NCBI GenBank assembly: GCA_944320885.1
Contig: CALUJE010000022.1
Location: 1 to 50,657 of the forward strand
Source: an uncultured Phocaeicola sp.
GTDB taxonomy: Bacteria; Bacteroidota; Bacteroidia; Bacteroidales; Bacteroidaceae
Reading direction: 5' to 3'
Length of the DNA: 50,657 bases
Shown in pieces: positions 25,571 through 35,964 of the stretch. The notes beneath the pieces were generated by a model. The model had not been told where the DNA came from. It saw nothing but the letters and a program-made list of their open reading frames with translations, and did not search any database. Each line of letters opens with the position of its first letter. Position 1 is the stretch's first letter. The translations under genes were made by a program, and so were the position numbers.

Positions 25571-28500
25571 TTATATTGCTTTTAAAAAATATGGCATGAC
25601 TGGCTTCTCTAATTGCCATGTTACATTCATTGGAAAATCACCATGAGACGAAACATAATTGACTAAACCAAAACAGTAAAAAGGGCTCGTATTGCCATAG
25701 CCGTCTTTCTTGTTTTCACGAACGAACAATAGAATCTTACGTTGTGTTTCCATTTGGTGGGTATATCGTTTCCCTCCATCAGTCTGATGAGAGTCAAAAT
25801 TCCAAGATTGCCAATGAAAAAAATTCTCATTGACTACATAATCATCGTATTGTGTGGTTGGAGAAAAATCTTTATCGGATTTATTCAAAGTTACAAATAA
25901 CAAAGAAGCATTATGTTCCGATAAATGGAAAGCTCCAGTGGCTGTACCCTGCATTTTCTTTGCTGCAGTCTGACGTCCAACCAACATAAAAACCTCCTCA
26001 CGTGTATAACAGCCATATACCTCCATTTGTGGACAGAACAGGTTTTGCAAAGGAATAGTCTTTATTTGCAAATGTTCCAGCAAATACGATACTATTTCTT
26101 CTATTTCCTGAGTGAAATACTTATATTTATCTGTTTGGAGTAAAGAAAGTGCTTCATATATGCTATTAAAGCCTGATTTATCCAACTTATCAGAAAACAA
26201 AGCATAATATAACATCAATGCATAAGTTTCATTTTCTTGTTTAAGAAATTCACTGTTACCATTTACGAATCTTTGAACAAAATGCAAGAAGTTAGCCGTA
26301 TTATGATGTATCAAATTTGAAACACCTTTCTCTAAGCGTTTAGTTATATGATCGTCAATATAGCTAATTTTTCCTGCTGCACGTTTTAATAGTGTCCAAC
26401 AATTTGAGCCTTGATATAATATACGAATATCCTGGCCATTATTATCAAGGAATTGTGAGATTGTCGGTATGATTTCGCCATAACTGTTTATTTCGCGTAT
26501 TATTCTCATCTTATTATAAATTGCACTTTGAATATTATCCAATATATATTGACGAGCCAATTTCTCCATAATAATGCTACAGCCATTAGGCAGCATTGTA
26601 AAACCATCTTCGATTTGTTTCTTTATATTTTTATCAGAATTAAGTGTCAAAGCTCTGAAGCGACTGGCAAAATCATATTTACGATTTACTTGTGCGACAA
26701 AATCCAACACTGTAAGCTCAGTCTTACCTACAGAAAAACGAAGTCCTCGTCCTAACTGTTGTAAGAATATTGTTAAACTATCCGTAGGACGCAAGAAAAG
26801 TACAGTATCTATTTCTGGAATATCAATACCTTCATTGAAAACATCAACAACACATAAATAGTGAATATTCCCCTCACGCAAATCTTTAGTCAAACGTTTA
26901 CGGACATCATTGGGGGTATCTGAAGTAAGGCTATATGCGTTAAAGCCATATAGAGATAATTGCTTAGCCATAAAATCTGCATGTTTCTTGTTTACACAAA
27001 AACAAAGTGCACGACATGTATATTCATCAGCCAAGTACTTATGTAATGCATCTACTATTCTGCCTACACGCTCTTTATTACATAATCTGTAGGACAATCG
27101 TTCCACATTATATTTATTTCCACTCCACAATGAATCATCTGAAAGATCTGTATTGTCAGTTATACATAAATACTGGAATGGAGTCAATAATCCTGCTTGC
27201 AAAGCTTGGGGAAGACGTATTTCAGCGCTGATATGTCCTCCGAAATCAGGACGTAAATCACGACCATCCATACGCTCAGGAGTAGCTGTAAGACCGATTA
27301 ATATTTGTGGACTAAAATGAGTTAATAATTTCCTATAACTATCAGCCTGACTATGATGAGCTTCATCGATGACTATGTAATCGTAATAATCTTTATCAAG
27401 TAAAGAGAAAAATTCATCATATTTTGAGTTAAACATTGAAATGGAGATAAATAAATTCTTGTATTCATCCTCATTCTGCGGACGATATCCTCCAACCCAC
27501 AAAGAACCAAAGTTTATATCTCTCAAAACACTCCTGTAAGTGTTCAATGCCTGACAAAGAATTTCCTCTCTATGTGCCGTAAACAAAATACGGCTACGTG
27601 AATGGTTCCTTATAAAATTTTGATAATCAAAGGCTGAAATAACTGTCTTCCCAGTACCTGTAGCCGCAACTATAAGATTTCTATAGTTATGATTTTCGTC
27701 TCTCTCTACACTAAGCTTATCTAGAATCTGTTTCTGATGTGGAAGTAATGTAAAGCAGTGATATAAATTCTCTTCGCTGCGGTTTCTAAATAAATTACGA
27801 TTTATCTCTTTATTAAATTTATCTATACCTCCAATTCTAATATCTTCAAAATTTGGACTATTCCAATACATATCAAAAGTCGCTAAAGCGGTCTTGATTA
27901 TGTGTGGATTTTCTATATTCGTTACACGAATGTTCCATTCCAAGCCATCAGTCTGAGCTGATTTTGATAAGTTTGATGAACCTATATATGCCGTATTCAT
28001 GCCAGAATTTCTTAAAAATATATATGACTTAGCATGAAGACGTTCTATATCTGTATTATAAGAAATACGAATTTCAGTATTGGGAAGTTCCAACAATTGT
28101 TCAATTGCTTTAGACTGAGTAATTCCGCAGTAAGTAGTAGTGATAATTCTTAAACGACTTCCTTCTTTTTGGGTAAATTTCTTCAAATCATCCATTAAAA
28201 TACGTATCCCTGAAACTTTCAAAAAAGAAACTATAAAACAGATCTCATCAGCACTAGCTATCTCACGACGAATTTCTTCTCCCAATGATAATGTACTTCC
28301 ACCACCAGTAAAAAGATTACTCACACGAAAACCACTCATCGGTCTAATTGTTTGCGATCTACTTTGGCTCTGAAAAAGATATTGCTGATGCGTCATAACT
28401 TCAGTTAATAGATTCTCATAATCGACTATCTGCTTTTCCTCCAATAAACCGGCTTCTGATAAAATTCTGTTTATCATATTCACACGGTCTTGTTGATCCT

Positions 28501-28675
28501 CTATTTCTTCCAATTTATTGCGAATCACTTTTGCCAAATAATCAGCTAATATCTGAGGAGATTCTGCATTATCAACATTGTTTTTTACGCAAATAAGATT
28601 TTCAGCTTCCGATTGTTTAATTTCTCCCCTTATCTCGTTATTAATAATATGTTCATATATACCTTTTTTCAGCAT
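25571..28675 (-). CDS. PLD-like nuclease / SF2 helicase / DUF3427-like fusion protein
   Basis: The product is 1034 residues. A coiled-coil N-terminus (1-110) is followed by a phospholipase-D-like domain with the HxK motif (H214, K216) and GSSN (232-235), then an SF2 helicase: ATGTGKT (338-344), DEAH (437-440), TATP (463-466) and QQLGRGLR (about 660). The C-terminal third resembles DUF3427, ending in a beta-rich part (FHLSEHNASLLFVTLNKSD). PLD+helicase proteins of this type occur in phage-defence neighbourhoods, and a nuclease role is plausible but not proven. It lies 20 bp downstream of the AlbA_2 gene, so the two form an operon. The DNA is visibly AT-richer than the housekeeping genes, which hints at transfer. 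Confidence 0.85.
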   Translation of the reverse strand: MLKKGIYEHIINNEIRGEIKQSEAENLICVKNNVDNAESPQILADYLAKVIRNKLEEIEDQQDRVNMINRILSEAGLLEEKQIVDYENLLTEVMTHQQYLFQSQSRSQTIRPMSGFRVSNLFTGGGSTLSLGEEIRREIASADEICFIVSFLKVSGIRILMDDLKKFTQKEGSRLRIITTTYCGITQSKAIEQLLELPNTEIRISYNTDIERLHAKSYIFLRNSGMNTAYIGSSNLSKSAQTDGLEWNIRVTNIENPHIIKTALATFDMYWNSPNFEDIRIGGIDKFNKEINRNLFRNRSEENLYHCFTLLPHQKQILDKLSVERDENHNYRNLIVAATGTGKTVISAFDYQNFIRNHSRSRILFTAHREEILCQALNTYRSVLRDINFGSLWVGGYRPQNEDEYKNLFISISMFNSKYDEFFSLLDKDYYDYIVIDEAHHSQADSYRKLLTHFSPQILIGLTATPERMDGRDLRPDFGGHISAEIRLPQALQAGLLTPFQYLCITDNTDLSDDSLWSGNKYNVERLSYRLCNKERVGRIVDALHKYLADEYTCRALCFCVNKKHADFMAKQLSLYGFNAYSLTSDTPNDVRKRLTKDLREGNIHYLCVVDVFNEGIDIPEIDTVLFLRPTDSLTIFLQQLGRGLRFSVGKTELTVLDFVAQVNRKYDFASRFRALTLNSDKNIKKQIEDGFTMLPNGCSIIMEKLARQYILDNIQSAIYNKMRIIREINSYGEIIPTISQFLDNNGQDIRILYQGSNCWTLLKRAAGKISYIDDHITKRLEKGVSNLIHHNTANFLHFVQRFVNGNSEFLKQENETYALMLYYALFSDKLDKSGFNSIYEALSLLQTDKYKYFTQEIEEIVSYLLEHLQIKTIPLQNLFCPQMEVYGCYTREEVFMLVGRQTAAKKMQGTATGAFHLSEHNASLLFVTLNKSDKDFSPTTQYDDYVVNENFFHWQSWNFDSHQTDGGKRYTHQMETQRKILLFVRENKKDGYGNTSPFYCFGLVNYVSSHGDFPMNVTWQLEKPVMPYFLKAI

Positions 28676-28695
28676 AACAGTTTTAAATTATAAAC

Positions 28696-30198
28696 CTACT
28701 CAGGTTTTATTACAATACGCCAATAGCCAGTCTTATCAGATCCTTCATGAACGAGAATGCCTCTGTCCTTAAGATTCTTTATCTGTTTCTTAACACCTTC
28801 CAAAGAAATATCCAATTCATCTGCCATTTTTTCACGGGTTATCATTGGGTTTGATATAACCATATCAATGATACGTTGAGCCGTTCTACCAACAGGTTTA
28901 TTGAGATTCTGTTTTACAGGGTACTTTTCGAGGGTACTTTTTTCGTTTACAGGGTACTTTTTCACCGAACTATCTTCGTTTACAGGGTACTTTTCGAGGG
29001 TACTATTTACCCTGTTGGCAACTTCCTCGACAGGTATCCTTCCGTTCTCTCCCCAATTCAGATTATAAAATGTGGTATAGAAAGAAATCGCTTCTGTTTG
29101 ATATTGTGGCTCTTTTCCCGGCAGGAAATTAGGCAGTTTCTCCGTAAGTTCCCGCATTTTCCTTAAACCTGAACCACGTTTCTCCATATAATCCAATTGA
29201 GTAAACATATCCGCAATGACAGGGTTACGGCGCATGGACGGCACTTTGTATATGTCCCGGTCTTGAATTTGTGTGCCATCAAGCATCGCACCGGGTGATA
29301 CCAATTCTATCCGGTCATCATAGATATCAATATGTACTTCACCACCCATTACTGTGTAATCTCTATGGATAAGATGGTTTACCAACCCTTCAAAGATTGC
29401 ACGATCGGAATAGTCGGGAAGGTTAAGTCGATAGTTCGGCATCTTCACCCATCCGCTCATAGTATAATTCTTGATGAAGTCCATACCATATTTCAAAAGC
29501 AATACAAGATTTGCCCGATGTTCCACGGAACTGATAGCATCGTCTTTATAAAGTCCTGTCCAACGGGTGCAGAAAATACGTGATTGGAATACAGTGCAAT
29601 TATCCACAAACAGCAATCCGGCATTGGTCAGTTTACCGTCAGATGTGACAAGTCCGAATGATTCCAAATACTTATCATTCCATTCCTGATGGGTTTGCTC
29701 GCGGAAAGTGTTGGCAAGGATAACGAAAGAATGTTTGTTGGCATCCACTTGTGTAGGCAGCGAATCCCAGGTCATGTGCGTACCCTTTAATACCAATGAA
29801 AGAAGTTGTTGCGAATTGCATTCTACACTTTCATTGCCAATTCGTGTATATGCTGTACGTGTTCCGTCTTGATAATAATAATAAGGTGTCAGCGTTCCTG
29901 ACTTTACTTTCACTTCAAGAAGGGTAAGTCCTTCGTGTTCTATTGGAATAAGTTGTACCTCTGGTACCGGGTCAAGTCTTGCCTTTATCATTTCACTGAT
30001 AAAGTCGGCATCTGCTTGCAGATTATCCAAACCTACAATCATTCCGTCATCGTTTACTCCATAGAACAAGCTGCCACCGTCTGTATTGGCAAAAGCCGAT
30101 ACGGATTTAAGCCATGACTTCACTTTCTTACGTTCCAGCCTTTCCTTAAAATCGTAAGACGAGCATTCCGCTATCAATGTATTGTTATGAATTTGCAT
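28696..30198 (-). CDS. AlbA_2 (Schlafen-type) ATP-binding protein with winged-helix C-terminus
   Basis: The product is 500 residues from the ATG at 30198. The N-terminal AlbA_2 domain (about 10-130) shows CSSYDFKERLERKK and AFANTDGGSLFYGVNDDG. A HATPase-like middle (about 230-350) has the FEGLVNHLIHRDY and GSGLRKMRE segments. A linker with three 11-residue repeats is followed by a winged-helix domain (ITREKMADELDISLEGVKKQIKNL). Such proteins are called transcriptional regulators or stress/defence factors. The gene is upstream of and co-transcribed with the PLD-helicase, so it may sense or regulate. The 22 residues upstream of the chosen start precede the predicted transcript start. Confidence 0.84.
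   Translation of the reverse strand: MQIHNNTLIAECSSYDFKERLERKKVKSWLKSVSAFANTDGGSLFYGVNDDGMIVGLDNLQADADFISEMIKARLDPVPEVQLIPIEHEGLTLLEVKVKSGTLTPYYYYQDGTRTAYTRIGNESVECNSQQLLSLVLKGTHMTWDSLPTQVDANKHSFVILANTFREQTHQEWNDKYLESFGLVTSDGKLTNAGLLFVDNCTVFQSRIFCTRWTGLYKDDAISSVEHRANLVLLLKYGMDFIKNYTMSGWVKMPNYRLNLPDYSDRAIFEGLVNHLIHRDYTVMGGEVHIDIYDDRIELVSPGAMLDGTQIQDRDIYKVPSMRRNPVIADMFTQLDYMEKRGSGLRKMRELTEKLPNFLPGKEPQYQTEAISFYTTFYNLNWGENGRIPVEEVANRVNSTLEKYPVNEDSSVKKYPVNEKSTLEKYPVKQNLNKPVGRTAQRIIDMVISNPMITREKMADELDISLEGVKKQIKNLKDRGILVHEGSDKTGYWRIVIKPE
28912..29010. repeat. Three tandem 33-bp repeats inside the AlbA_2 gene
   Basis: The units are 28912-28944, 28945-28977 and 28978-29010. Each contains the plus-strand core TTTACAGGGTACTTTT and encodes variants of KYPVNE(D/K)S(S/T)(V/L) on the minus strand. 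The period is a multiple of three, so copy-number change keeps the frame and only alters linker length. Confidence 0.8.
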
Positions 30199-30243
30199 CG
30201 TTTTCCTTTTTGTTGTTCGAGTATAAAACCCAAGTTCTATATA

Positions 30244-30251
30244 CAAAAGTA
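30244..30251 (-). promoter_or_regulatory. AlbA_2/PLD-helicase operon promoter -7 element
   Basis: The minus strand reads TACTTTTG 46 bp upstream of the start at 30198. No good -33 element was found. Confidence 0.45.
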
Positions 30252-30359
30252 AAGATAAAACCAAATATCCTGTTAAAACAGTCCATTAATTTGATTATTA
30301 CATATTTATATCTGCATACTATTAAAAAATTCATTTTTTACAGAAAAAGCTACGGTTGT

Positions 30360-33300
30360 TTATGAATACCGAGCAAGCACCATATCAGCTAACACTACGG
30401 CCGATTCTGACTCATCTTTCGGAGCATCCTTGGGTTTCCAGGCCACAATAAAACGGACAGATGCCGACTTTACCTCATAACCTTTCTCCTTCCAGCCGGA
30501 CAAAACAGTTTGCATATTCTGTGAAAGTTTCGCTATTGGCTTATGAGAAAAAGCATTATACAGAATCGCATTTTCGTAATTCAACTTATCTCCACTTCTT
30601 AATGCCAGTACCTCCTGCTTCAGATTCTTGAAGAATCCCAAGTTGACATCCTTGTGTGAAAGTTGAAGTACAATTTCTTCAGGCATTGAATATTGCTTCT
30701 GATCTGCAAGATATTCATCTACAGCACAACGACTGAAACAGTCTCCATTTGTATGGATAAACAGACGATTTTTGGCACGTGTCATTCCAACATAATAACG
30801 GCGCATCAAATCATCATCTTTGGAATAATTGTCGGTTACAAGCATATATACATCATCGAACTCCCTACCTTTGGCTTTATGAATGGTAGAAACTACAACA
30901 TCAGCATCTGAGACATCACAGAAATCTTCGACTGACGACTCAAATACAAATTCCTTGAAATCTGTCAGGTATTTTACTTTATTAGTCTGTTCAAACAATT
31001 CAACGCAACGCCTTACGTAGGTCAGACTCTGACCTTTTTCATAAGTTGTATAAGTGGCATGTTTTGCCTCCGACCATACCTCTTCCGGAATAAGAGGAGT
31101 ATTGACCCGCTTATCTATATATCTCAAAAGATATCTTATCTCAGCCATATTGCAGAAACGAAAACCCTCCATAGACTGTATCAGCTTACAGTTTATATTA
31201 TATTTACGCAAGAGAGCAACCAATATTACAGCTTCTTCATTTGTCTGGGTAAGTACGCACGAACTACCATTCTTATGATAACGGACAAAGTCTTCAACAA
31301 GAGGCTGATACATATAATCCGAGTGATAACATCTCATCCCCACCCATCCGTTCTCATCTTTCATGGATATAATCGGAGTGGTTTTCATTCTTTTGCCAAT
31401 AACTTGTACAAATGCATTGGCAAAATCTACAATATGACGTGCACTCCGATAATTTTCCGTCATTTCCACAAAACTGCTTCCTGATTCTTTTGTCAACTGA
31501 TACATATAGCCGGAATCAGAACCACGAAAACCATAAATATTCTGGTCATCATCACCCACAGCTATCACACGCATCTCCTCATTGTTGTCCATCAAAGCCT
31601 TTACAAGTGAATATTCGGCTTCACCCATATCCTGAGCTTCATCAATAACCAATACCGTCTTACCAATCTTATTAGGCTCCACCTCACCCTGATTAATCAT
31701 ACTGGCGGCTTTGGCAACGACATCTTTGGCATCTTCAAGATTTCCCATTCTTCCCAGAAGATCAAAACAATAAGAATGGAATGTCTTTATTTCGACAAAA
31801 TGGGCTGCATTGCCTATAAGTTCCATCAGCCTTTGTTTAAATTCCGTAGCAGCTGCTCTGGAAAAAGTAAGCATCAAAAGCTGCTCATGCTTAACATCTT
31901 CAAGCAACAGAAGTGATGCAAGCTTATGAACCAGGACACGTGTCTTTCCACTACCCGGCCCTGCCGCCACAACAATACAACGCGAATCTTTATCAGAAAT
32001 AATCTCCATCTGCCGTTTTGACAAGCAACCAAACAGCTGCTCATATTTCTTGGGTGTCAAATTACGCAATATTTCCGTACTTCTTTCCCCCTTAAAATAC
32101 TTTGCAATGAACTTTCTATAATCCATCTGGAAATAATCCTGAACATACTGCAAAGCCGCATCATAATCTTTCACCATCAGATTGGCATATTCGCCCACTA
32201 TATGAACCTGCTGAATCTTCTGCTTATAAAATTCATTAAGCATACGATAGTCTTCCTGCTTATAGCGTGATTTGTTATCCTTTACTCTTTTAATACACAT
32301 GGCATTATAAAGAACAAGGAAGCCACCTTCAAGTTTGAGTGCACCTATTTTTGAAAGATACAGCAAAGCCTCCTCCACGTCTTCAAGCTGCAGGTTTTCA
32401 CGTTCTATGAAAAGAGACTGCGGGTCAGACTTTATCTGGTTCAAAAGTTCAACTACAGAAAACAGAACAGGCGTATCTGATGAAATCCTCTGCTTGTTAT
32501 CGTCTACTTGCCGATAAAGCCATTCTATAGCAAAACGACTGATCTCCAATCTTGTTTCATAACGCTTAAGAATAGTCTCCAAATCAGCTCTGCGAGTTAT
32601 TTCCACATTATGAGCCGCATCTTCTTTTTTGTAAATATATCCTTTTACCGTCAAGAAATAGAATAACGTACGGATATCCTTTTCCCTGGAAGTTACAATT
32701 CCATCATTCACAGCGTTGTCGTTCAACTGCTTGCATGATATACGCAAAGATTCATCGGGAATGTGATTAAGAATATATTGTTCAAGCTTTGCAAAGCGCT
32801 CGAGAAGCATCCGCGATTTTCGTTCAGAATCACCGGCATCCAACAAATAAGCGGATATATCCTTACTGTCGGCCAGAATCCCTTCCTGGCGCATGCGTTC
32901 TACCACCGATACAACTTCATTCCTACTCAATCCCAATATATCTGCCAGATAATCAATACGTGACTCCGCTTCTGAATCATGTACCTTAACAACGTATTTC
33001 TGGGTAATCAATGATTTAATAATTCTAACAGCCTTTTCTATTTCATCTTTACTAAACAGCAAAGACATGGATATGCGCTGCCTGGCTTCATCCATATTTT
33101 TCACCGTAATACCCGTAGCATATACATGCGGCACATTATTACCTCTTTCCAGATAACCACTTTGTTCCAAAGCCGCCAATGCAGTTCTTACGCGGGTTTC
33201 TATATCAAAAACAGAATCATCCCATCCGGCCTGCCGGGCAATTTCCAAGGCAGAACAACTGACTCTCATACGCTGTTTGGTAAGCTCTTTAACTGACTTC

Positions 33301-35240
33301 CAAATCTGTTGTATTTCACTGATACTGAGTTTTGTCTGGTTCAGCAAAATAAAATGTTTATCCAAGTCACCGTCACTGTAAAGTACATAACAACGTGCAC
33401 TGAGATGAGGGTCACGCCCGGCTCTACCTGCTTCCTGTACATAATTCTCCAATGAATCGGAAATATCATAATGCACCACAAGACCCACATCTTTCTTGTC
33501 AACTCCCATACCAAAAGCCGACGTGGCTACAATAATACGTACCTGATCTGTCATAAATGCATCCTGATTGGCTATCTTTTCATCGGCATCCATTTTTCCA
33601 TTAAAAGGAAGAGCCTTAAAGCCGTCACGAGTCAGTTTAGAAGCCAATTCTTTTGTTCGTTTGGTGCGCGATACGTAAACAATTGTGGGACAGTCTGATT
33701 CAGAAACAAGATTTCTCAACTTCGTGTATTTGTCATCGTCTGTATCAGCATGAATTACAGAATAACGCAAATTGGTCCTTGAAGCTGTCGATGCGAACAA
33801 CTTCAAATCCAAATCCAAAGTCTGTTTAAAATAATCACAGATATCCTGTACAACTTTCTGCTTTGCGGTAGCTGTAAAGCAAGAAACCGGTATAGGACTC
33901 TTGCTTCCTTTTTTCCGTTGATACTCACGGATAAACTTTCCAATATACAGGTAATCTACCCGAAAATCCTGTCCCCATGATGAAAAACAATGAGCCTCAT
34001 CTATTACAAACCTCACCACATGACGCGCCAGCAGAATTTTTTCTATAGTTCTGGAACGAAGCATCTCAGGAGATATATACAACAACGAGGCTTCACCATC
34101 CTGTACCCGCTGTATAGATAACGAACGGGTGATGGGATCTAACATTCCATTGATCGTTACAGCCTCTGTAATACCCCTATCAGCCAAATTGTCTACCTGA
34201 TCTTTCATTAATGACTGTAAGGGCGAGATAACAACCGTAAGTCCATGTACAGCACGTCCTTCCATCAATGCAGGCAACTGAAAAGTAAGTGATTTGCCCC
34301 CACCGGTAGGAAATATGGCCAACAACGATTCACCCTTCACCGCCGCACGGGCAGCCTGTTCCTGAAGAGGCTCTCCTTCATACGTACGAAACTGATCATA
34401 TCCAAAAAAGATTTTCAGATTATGAACGACTTCCAGTTGGGTATTGCAATATTCACACCCCTCTTCACAATGGGTATAGCGTAAAAGCTTTATCACAAAT
34501 TCTACTCCGGGATAATTCCGCAGTACCCATCCGGGAGTTACAGAACGTTGATCGGTTGTATCAATCAATGCCAAAGCGTAAGCCAGCTCACAGGGATATT
34601 GTTCAATTAACATGTCCAAATCGGCATGACTGCATATTTTCCCCTCATATAGTTTCCTGATTAATCCAGACAATCCCCCACCAACGTACTCCGCTTGCAT
34701 CATACTGAGAAATCCACTGAACTCTTTCTGCTCCTTTAACAAGGAGGCAAACAGCTTGCGTTTTCCATCTGAAAACGAACTCCATCGTGCCATTTCATCA
34801 AATAGCAAATCCTTTGCTTTTGCACAATCGTTCACAGGATTATTAATCTGATCACTTATGAGTTTATCATCTTTCACAAGACGATGATAAGGCCGTTCCG
34901 GAAACAATAGAGGCGACCAATAGAGCGTATCTACCAAAATCCACCGGTCCGTCGTTTCCGGAAATAAATATCTGGCATCATGATGGATGATATTATGACC
35001 GCATACATAGTCAACATTATCCAAAAATTCCAACAATTCGTCTCTGGAAGTCTTATGATAAGTAGCTCCATCATAACGAAGCGCTCCTATATCATGAACC
35101 TTATGGTCTTTCAATCCAACCTCTACATCTACCAAAGCATAATGGGATGCATCATGTAAAACAGACACATTTTGCTTGCTGATGACTTCTTTTTTGTCTT
35201 CAGCCTTCCTTATTCCCATTAGCCTACTCCATATTGACAT
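30360..35240 (-). CDS. Exonuclease-like / RecQ helicase / UvrD helicase fusion
   Basis: The product is 1626 residues. The first ~150 residues look like a DEDD 3'-5' exonuclease: VDVE (D38, E40), GHNIIHHD (ending D88) and NPVNDCAKAKDLL (D138), though the usual third-motif His is absent. A Cys/His cluster (H257, C258, C262, C265) precedes a RecQ helicase with PTGGGKS (311-317), DEAH (414-417) and QEAGRAGRD. Winged-helix-like modules follow (about 690-1000). The C-terminal ~540 residues form a UvrD/PcrA-type SF1 helicase with GPGSGKT (about 1091), VIDEAQD (about 1200) and GDDDQNIYGFRG (about 1230). It is probably a DNA-repair or defence machine. It is transcribed alone, 162 bp ahead of the AlbA_2 gene. 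Confidence 0.9.
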   Translation of the reverse strand: MSIWSRLMGIRKAEDKKEVISKQNVSVLHDASHYALVDVEVGLKDHKVHDIGALRYDGATYHKTSRDELLEFLDNVDYVCGHNIIHHDARYLFPETTDRWILVDTLYWSPLLFPERPYHRLVKDDKLISDQINNPVNDCAKAKDLLFDEMARWSSFSDGKRKLFASLLKEQKEFSGFLSMMQAEYVGGGLSGLIRKLYEGKICSHADLDMLIEQYPCELAYALALIDTTDQRSVTPGWVLRNYPGVEFVIKLLRYTHCEEGCEYCNTQLEVVHNLKIFFGYDQFRTYEGEPLQEQAARAAVKGESLLAIFPTGGGKSLTFQLPALMEGRAVHGLTVVISPLQSLMKDQVDNLADRGITEAVTINGMLDPITRSLSIQRVQDGEASLLYISPEMLRSRTIEKILLARHVVRFVIDEAHCFSSWGQDFRVDYLYIGKFIREYQRKKGSKSPIPVSCFTATAKQKVVQDICDYFKQTLDLDLKLFASTASRTNLRYSVIHADTDDDKYTKLRNLVSESDCPTIVYVSRTKRTKELASKLTRDGFKALPFNGKMDADEKIANQDAFMTDQVRIIVATSAFGMGVDKKDVGLVVHYDISDSLENYVQEAGRAGRDPHLSARCYVLYSDGDLDKHFILLNQTKLSISEIQQIWKSVKELTKQRMRVSCSALEIARQAGWDDSVFDIETRVRTALAALEQSGYLERGNNVPHVYATGITVKNMDEARQRISMSLLFSKDEIEKAVRIIKSLITQKYVVKVHDSEAESRIDYLADILGLSRNEVVSVVERMRQEGILADSKDISAYLLDAGDSERKSRMLLERFAKLEQYILNHIPDESLRISCKQLNDNAVNDGIVTSREKDIRTLFYFLTVKGYIYKKEDAAHNVEITRRADLETILKRYETRLEISRFAIEWLYRQVDDNKQRISSDTPVLFSVVELLNQIKSDPQSLFIERENLQLEDVEEALLYLSKIGALKLEGGFLVLYNAMCIKRVKDNKSRYKQEDYRMLNEFYKQKIQQVHIVGEYANLMVKDYDAALQYVQDYFQMDYRKFIAKYFKGERSTEILRNLTPKKYEQLFGCLSKRQMEIISDKDSRCIVVAAGPGSGKTRVLVHKLASLLLLEDVKHEQLLMLTFSRAAATEFKQRLMELIGNAAHFVEIKTFHSYCFDLLGRMGNLEDAKDVVAKAASMINQGEVEPNKIGKTVLVIDEAQDMGEAEYSLVKALMDNNEEMRVIAVGDDDQNIYGFRGSDSGYMYQLTKESGSSFVEMTENYRSARHIVDFANAFVQVIGKRMKTTPIISMKDENGWVGMRCYHSDYMYQPLVEDFVRYHKNGSSCVLTQTNEEAVILVALLRKYNINCKLIQSMEGFRFCNMAEIRYLLRYIDKRVNTPLIPEEVWSEAKHATYTTYEKGQSLTYVRRCVELFEQTNKVKYLTDFKEFVFESSVEDFCDVSDADVVVSTIHKAKGREFDDVYMLVTDNYSKDDDLMRRYYVGMTRAKNRLFIHTNGDCFSRCAVDEYLADQKQYSMPEEIVLQLSHKDVNLGFFKNLKQEVLALRSGDKLNYENAILYNAFSHKPIAKLSQNMQTVLSGWKEKGYEVKSASVRFIVAWKPKDAPKDESESAVVLADMVLARYS

Positions 35241-35455
35241 ATATTCAGTCTTGGATTTTCGATTTTTACTTTAAATCTCTATCAATATTCTACAAAAAAA
35301 ATAAAAATAAGCCAATAATAAAAGAAAATTCCCGATTTATAGCAAATGAACCAAAAATTAAACAATGCATATATACCTTATTATGAATAGTTATACTAAA
35401 AACTGATGCGATTACATCGCATATATGAATATAAAAGGAATCACCTAATGCCAAA

Positions 35456-35499
35456 AATAGTTGCTATTGTATACTATTCAAAATATAATATTACCTTTG
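35456..35499 (+). promoter_or_regulatory. marR promoter with palindromic operator
   Basis: The -7 element is TACCTTTG (35492-35499). The -33 TTG at 35467-35469 overlaps a perfect palindrome AATAG-TTG-CTATT (35456-35468). The same 13-bp palindrome recurs before the tolC gene. A repressor bound here would block its own promoter. Confidence 0.65.
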
Positions 35500-35516
35500 C
35501 AGAAAATTAAACTGAT

Positions 35517-35948
35517 ATGAAAAAGGAACTGTTAGGAACTACTGTCGGAAAACTACGCAATAAATTACACCGCCTCATGAAACAGAGATATGCTTCTGAA
35601 GCTGAAGTTAAAATGACAGTAGAAGAATTTATTCTTCTAAACATGATTAAAGCCAAGACTGACCAGATTCTTCAGAATATAGCCATTGCAACCGGCAAAA
35701 ATAAATCGGTCGTCATGCGTATGATAGACTCATTGGAGAAAAAGGGATTGGCCAAACGTACTGTTAACCCCGAAGACAGACGTGAAAATTTTCTAAGCAT
35801 AACCGATGAAGGTGAGAAAGTAGTTACCCAATATCAGGAGATAGAAAAGCGACTCTCAAATGAACTGTTAAAAGACATACCATCTGAAAAAATAGAGATA
35901 TTCTTCGAGGTTATAAATGAGATTTCAAAAAGAGCAAACAACCTTTAA
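35517..35948 (+). CDS. MarR-family transcriptional repressor
   Basis: The product is 143 residues, winged helix-turn-helix. The recognition region is QILQNIAIATGKNKSVVMRMIDSLEKKGLAKR, seen here in parts, and the wing motif NPEDRRENFLSITDEG is the MarR signature (DxRxxxxxLT). It is first in a run with tolC, emrA and emrB, so it most likely represses that export operon and itself and releases DNA on binding a substrate of the pump. Confidence 0.92.
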   Translation: MKKELLGTTVGKLRNKLHRLMKQRYASEAEVKMTVEEFILLNMIKAKTDQILQNIAIATGKNKSVVMRMIDSLEKKGLAKRTVNPEDRRENFLSITDEGEKVVTQYQEIEKRLSNELLKDIPSEKIEIFFEVINEISKRANNL

Positions 35949-35964
35949 TGCTCTTTTTTACCCT

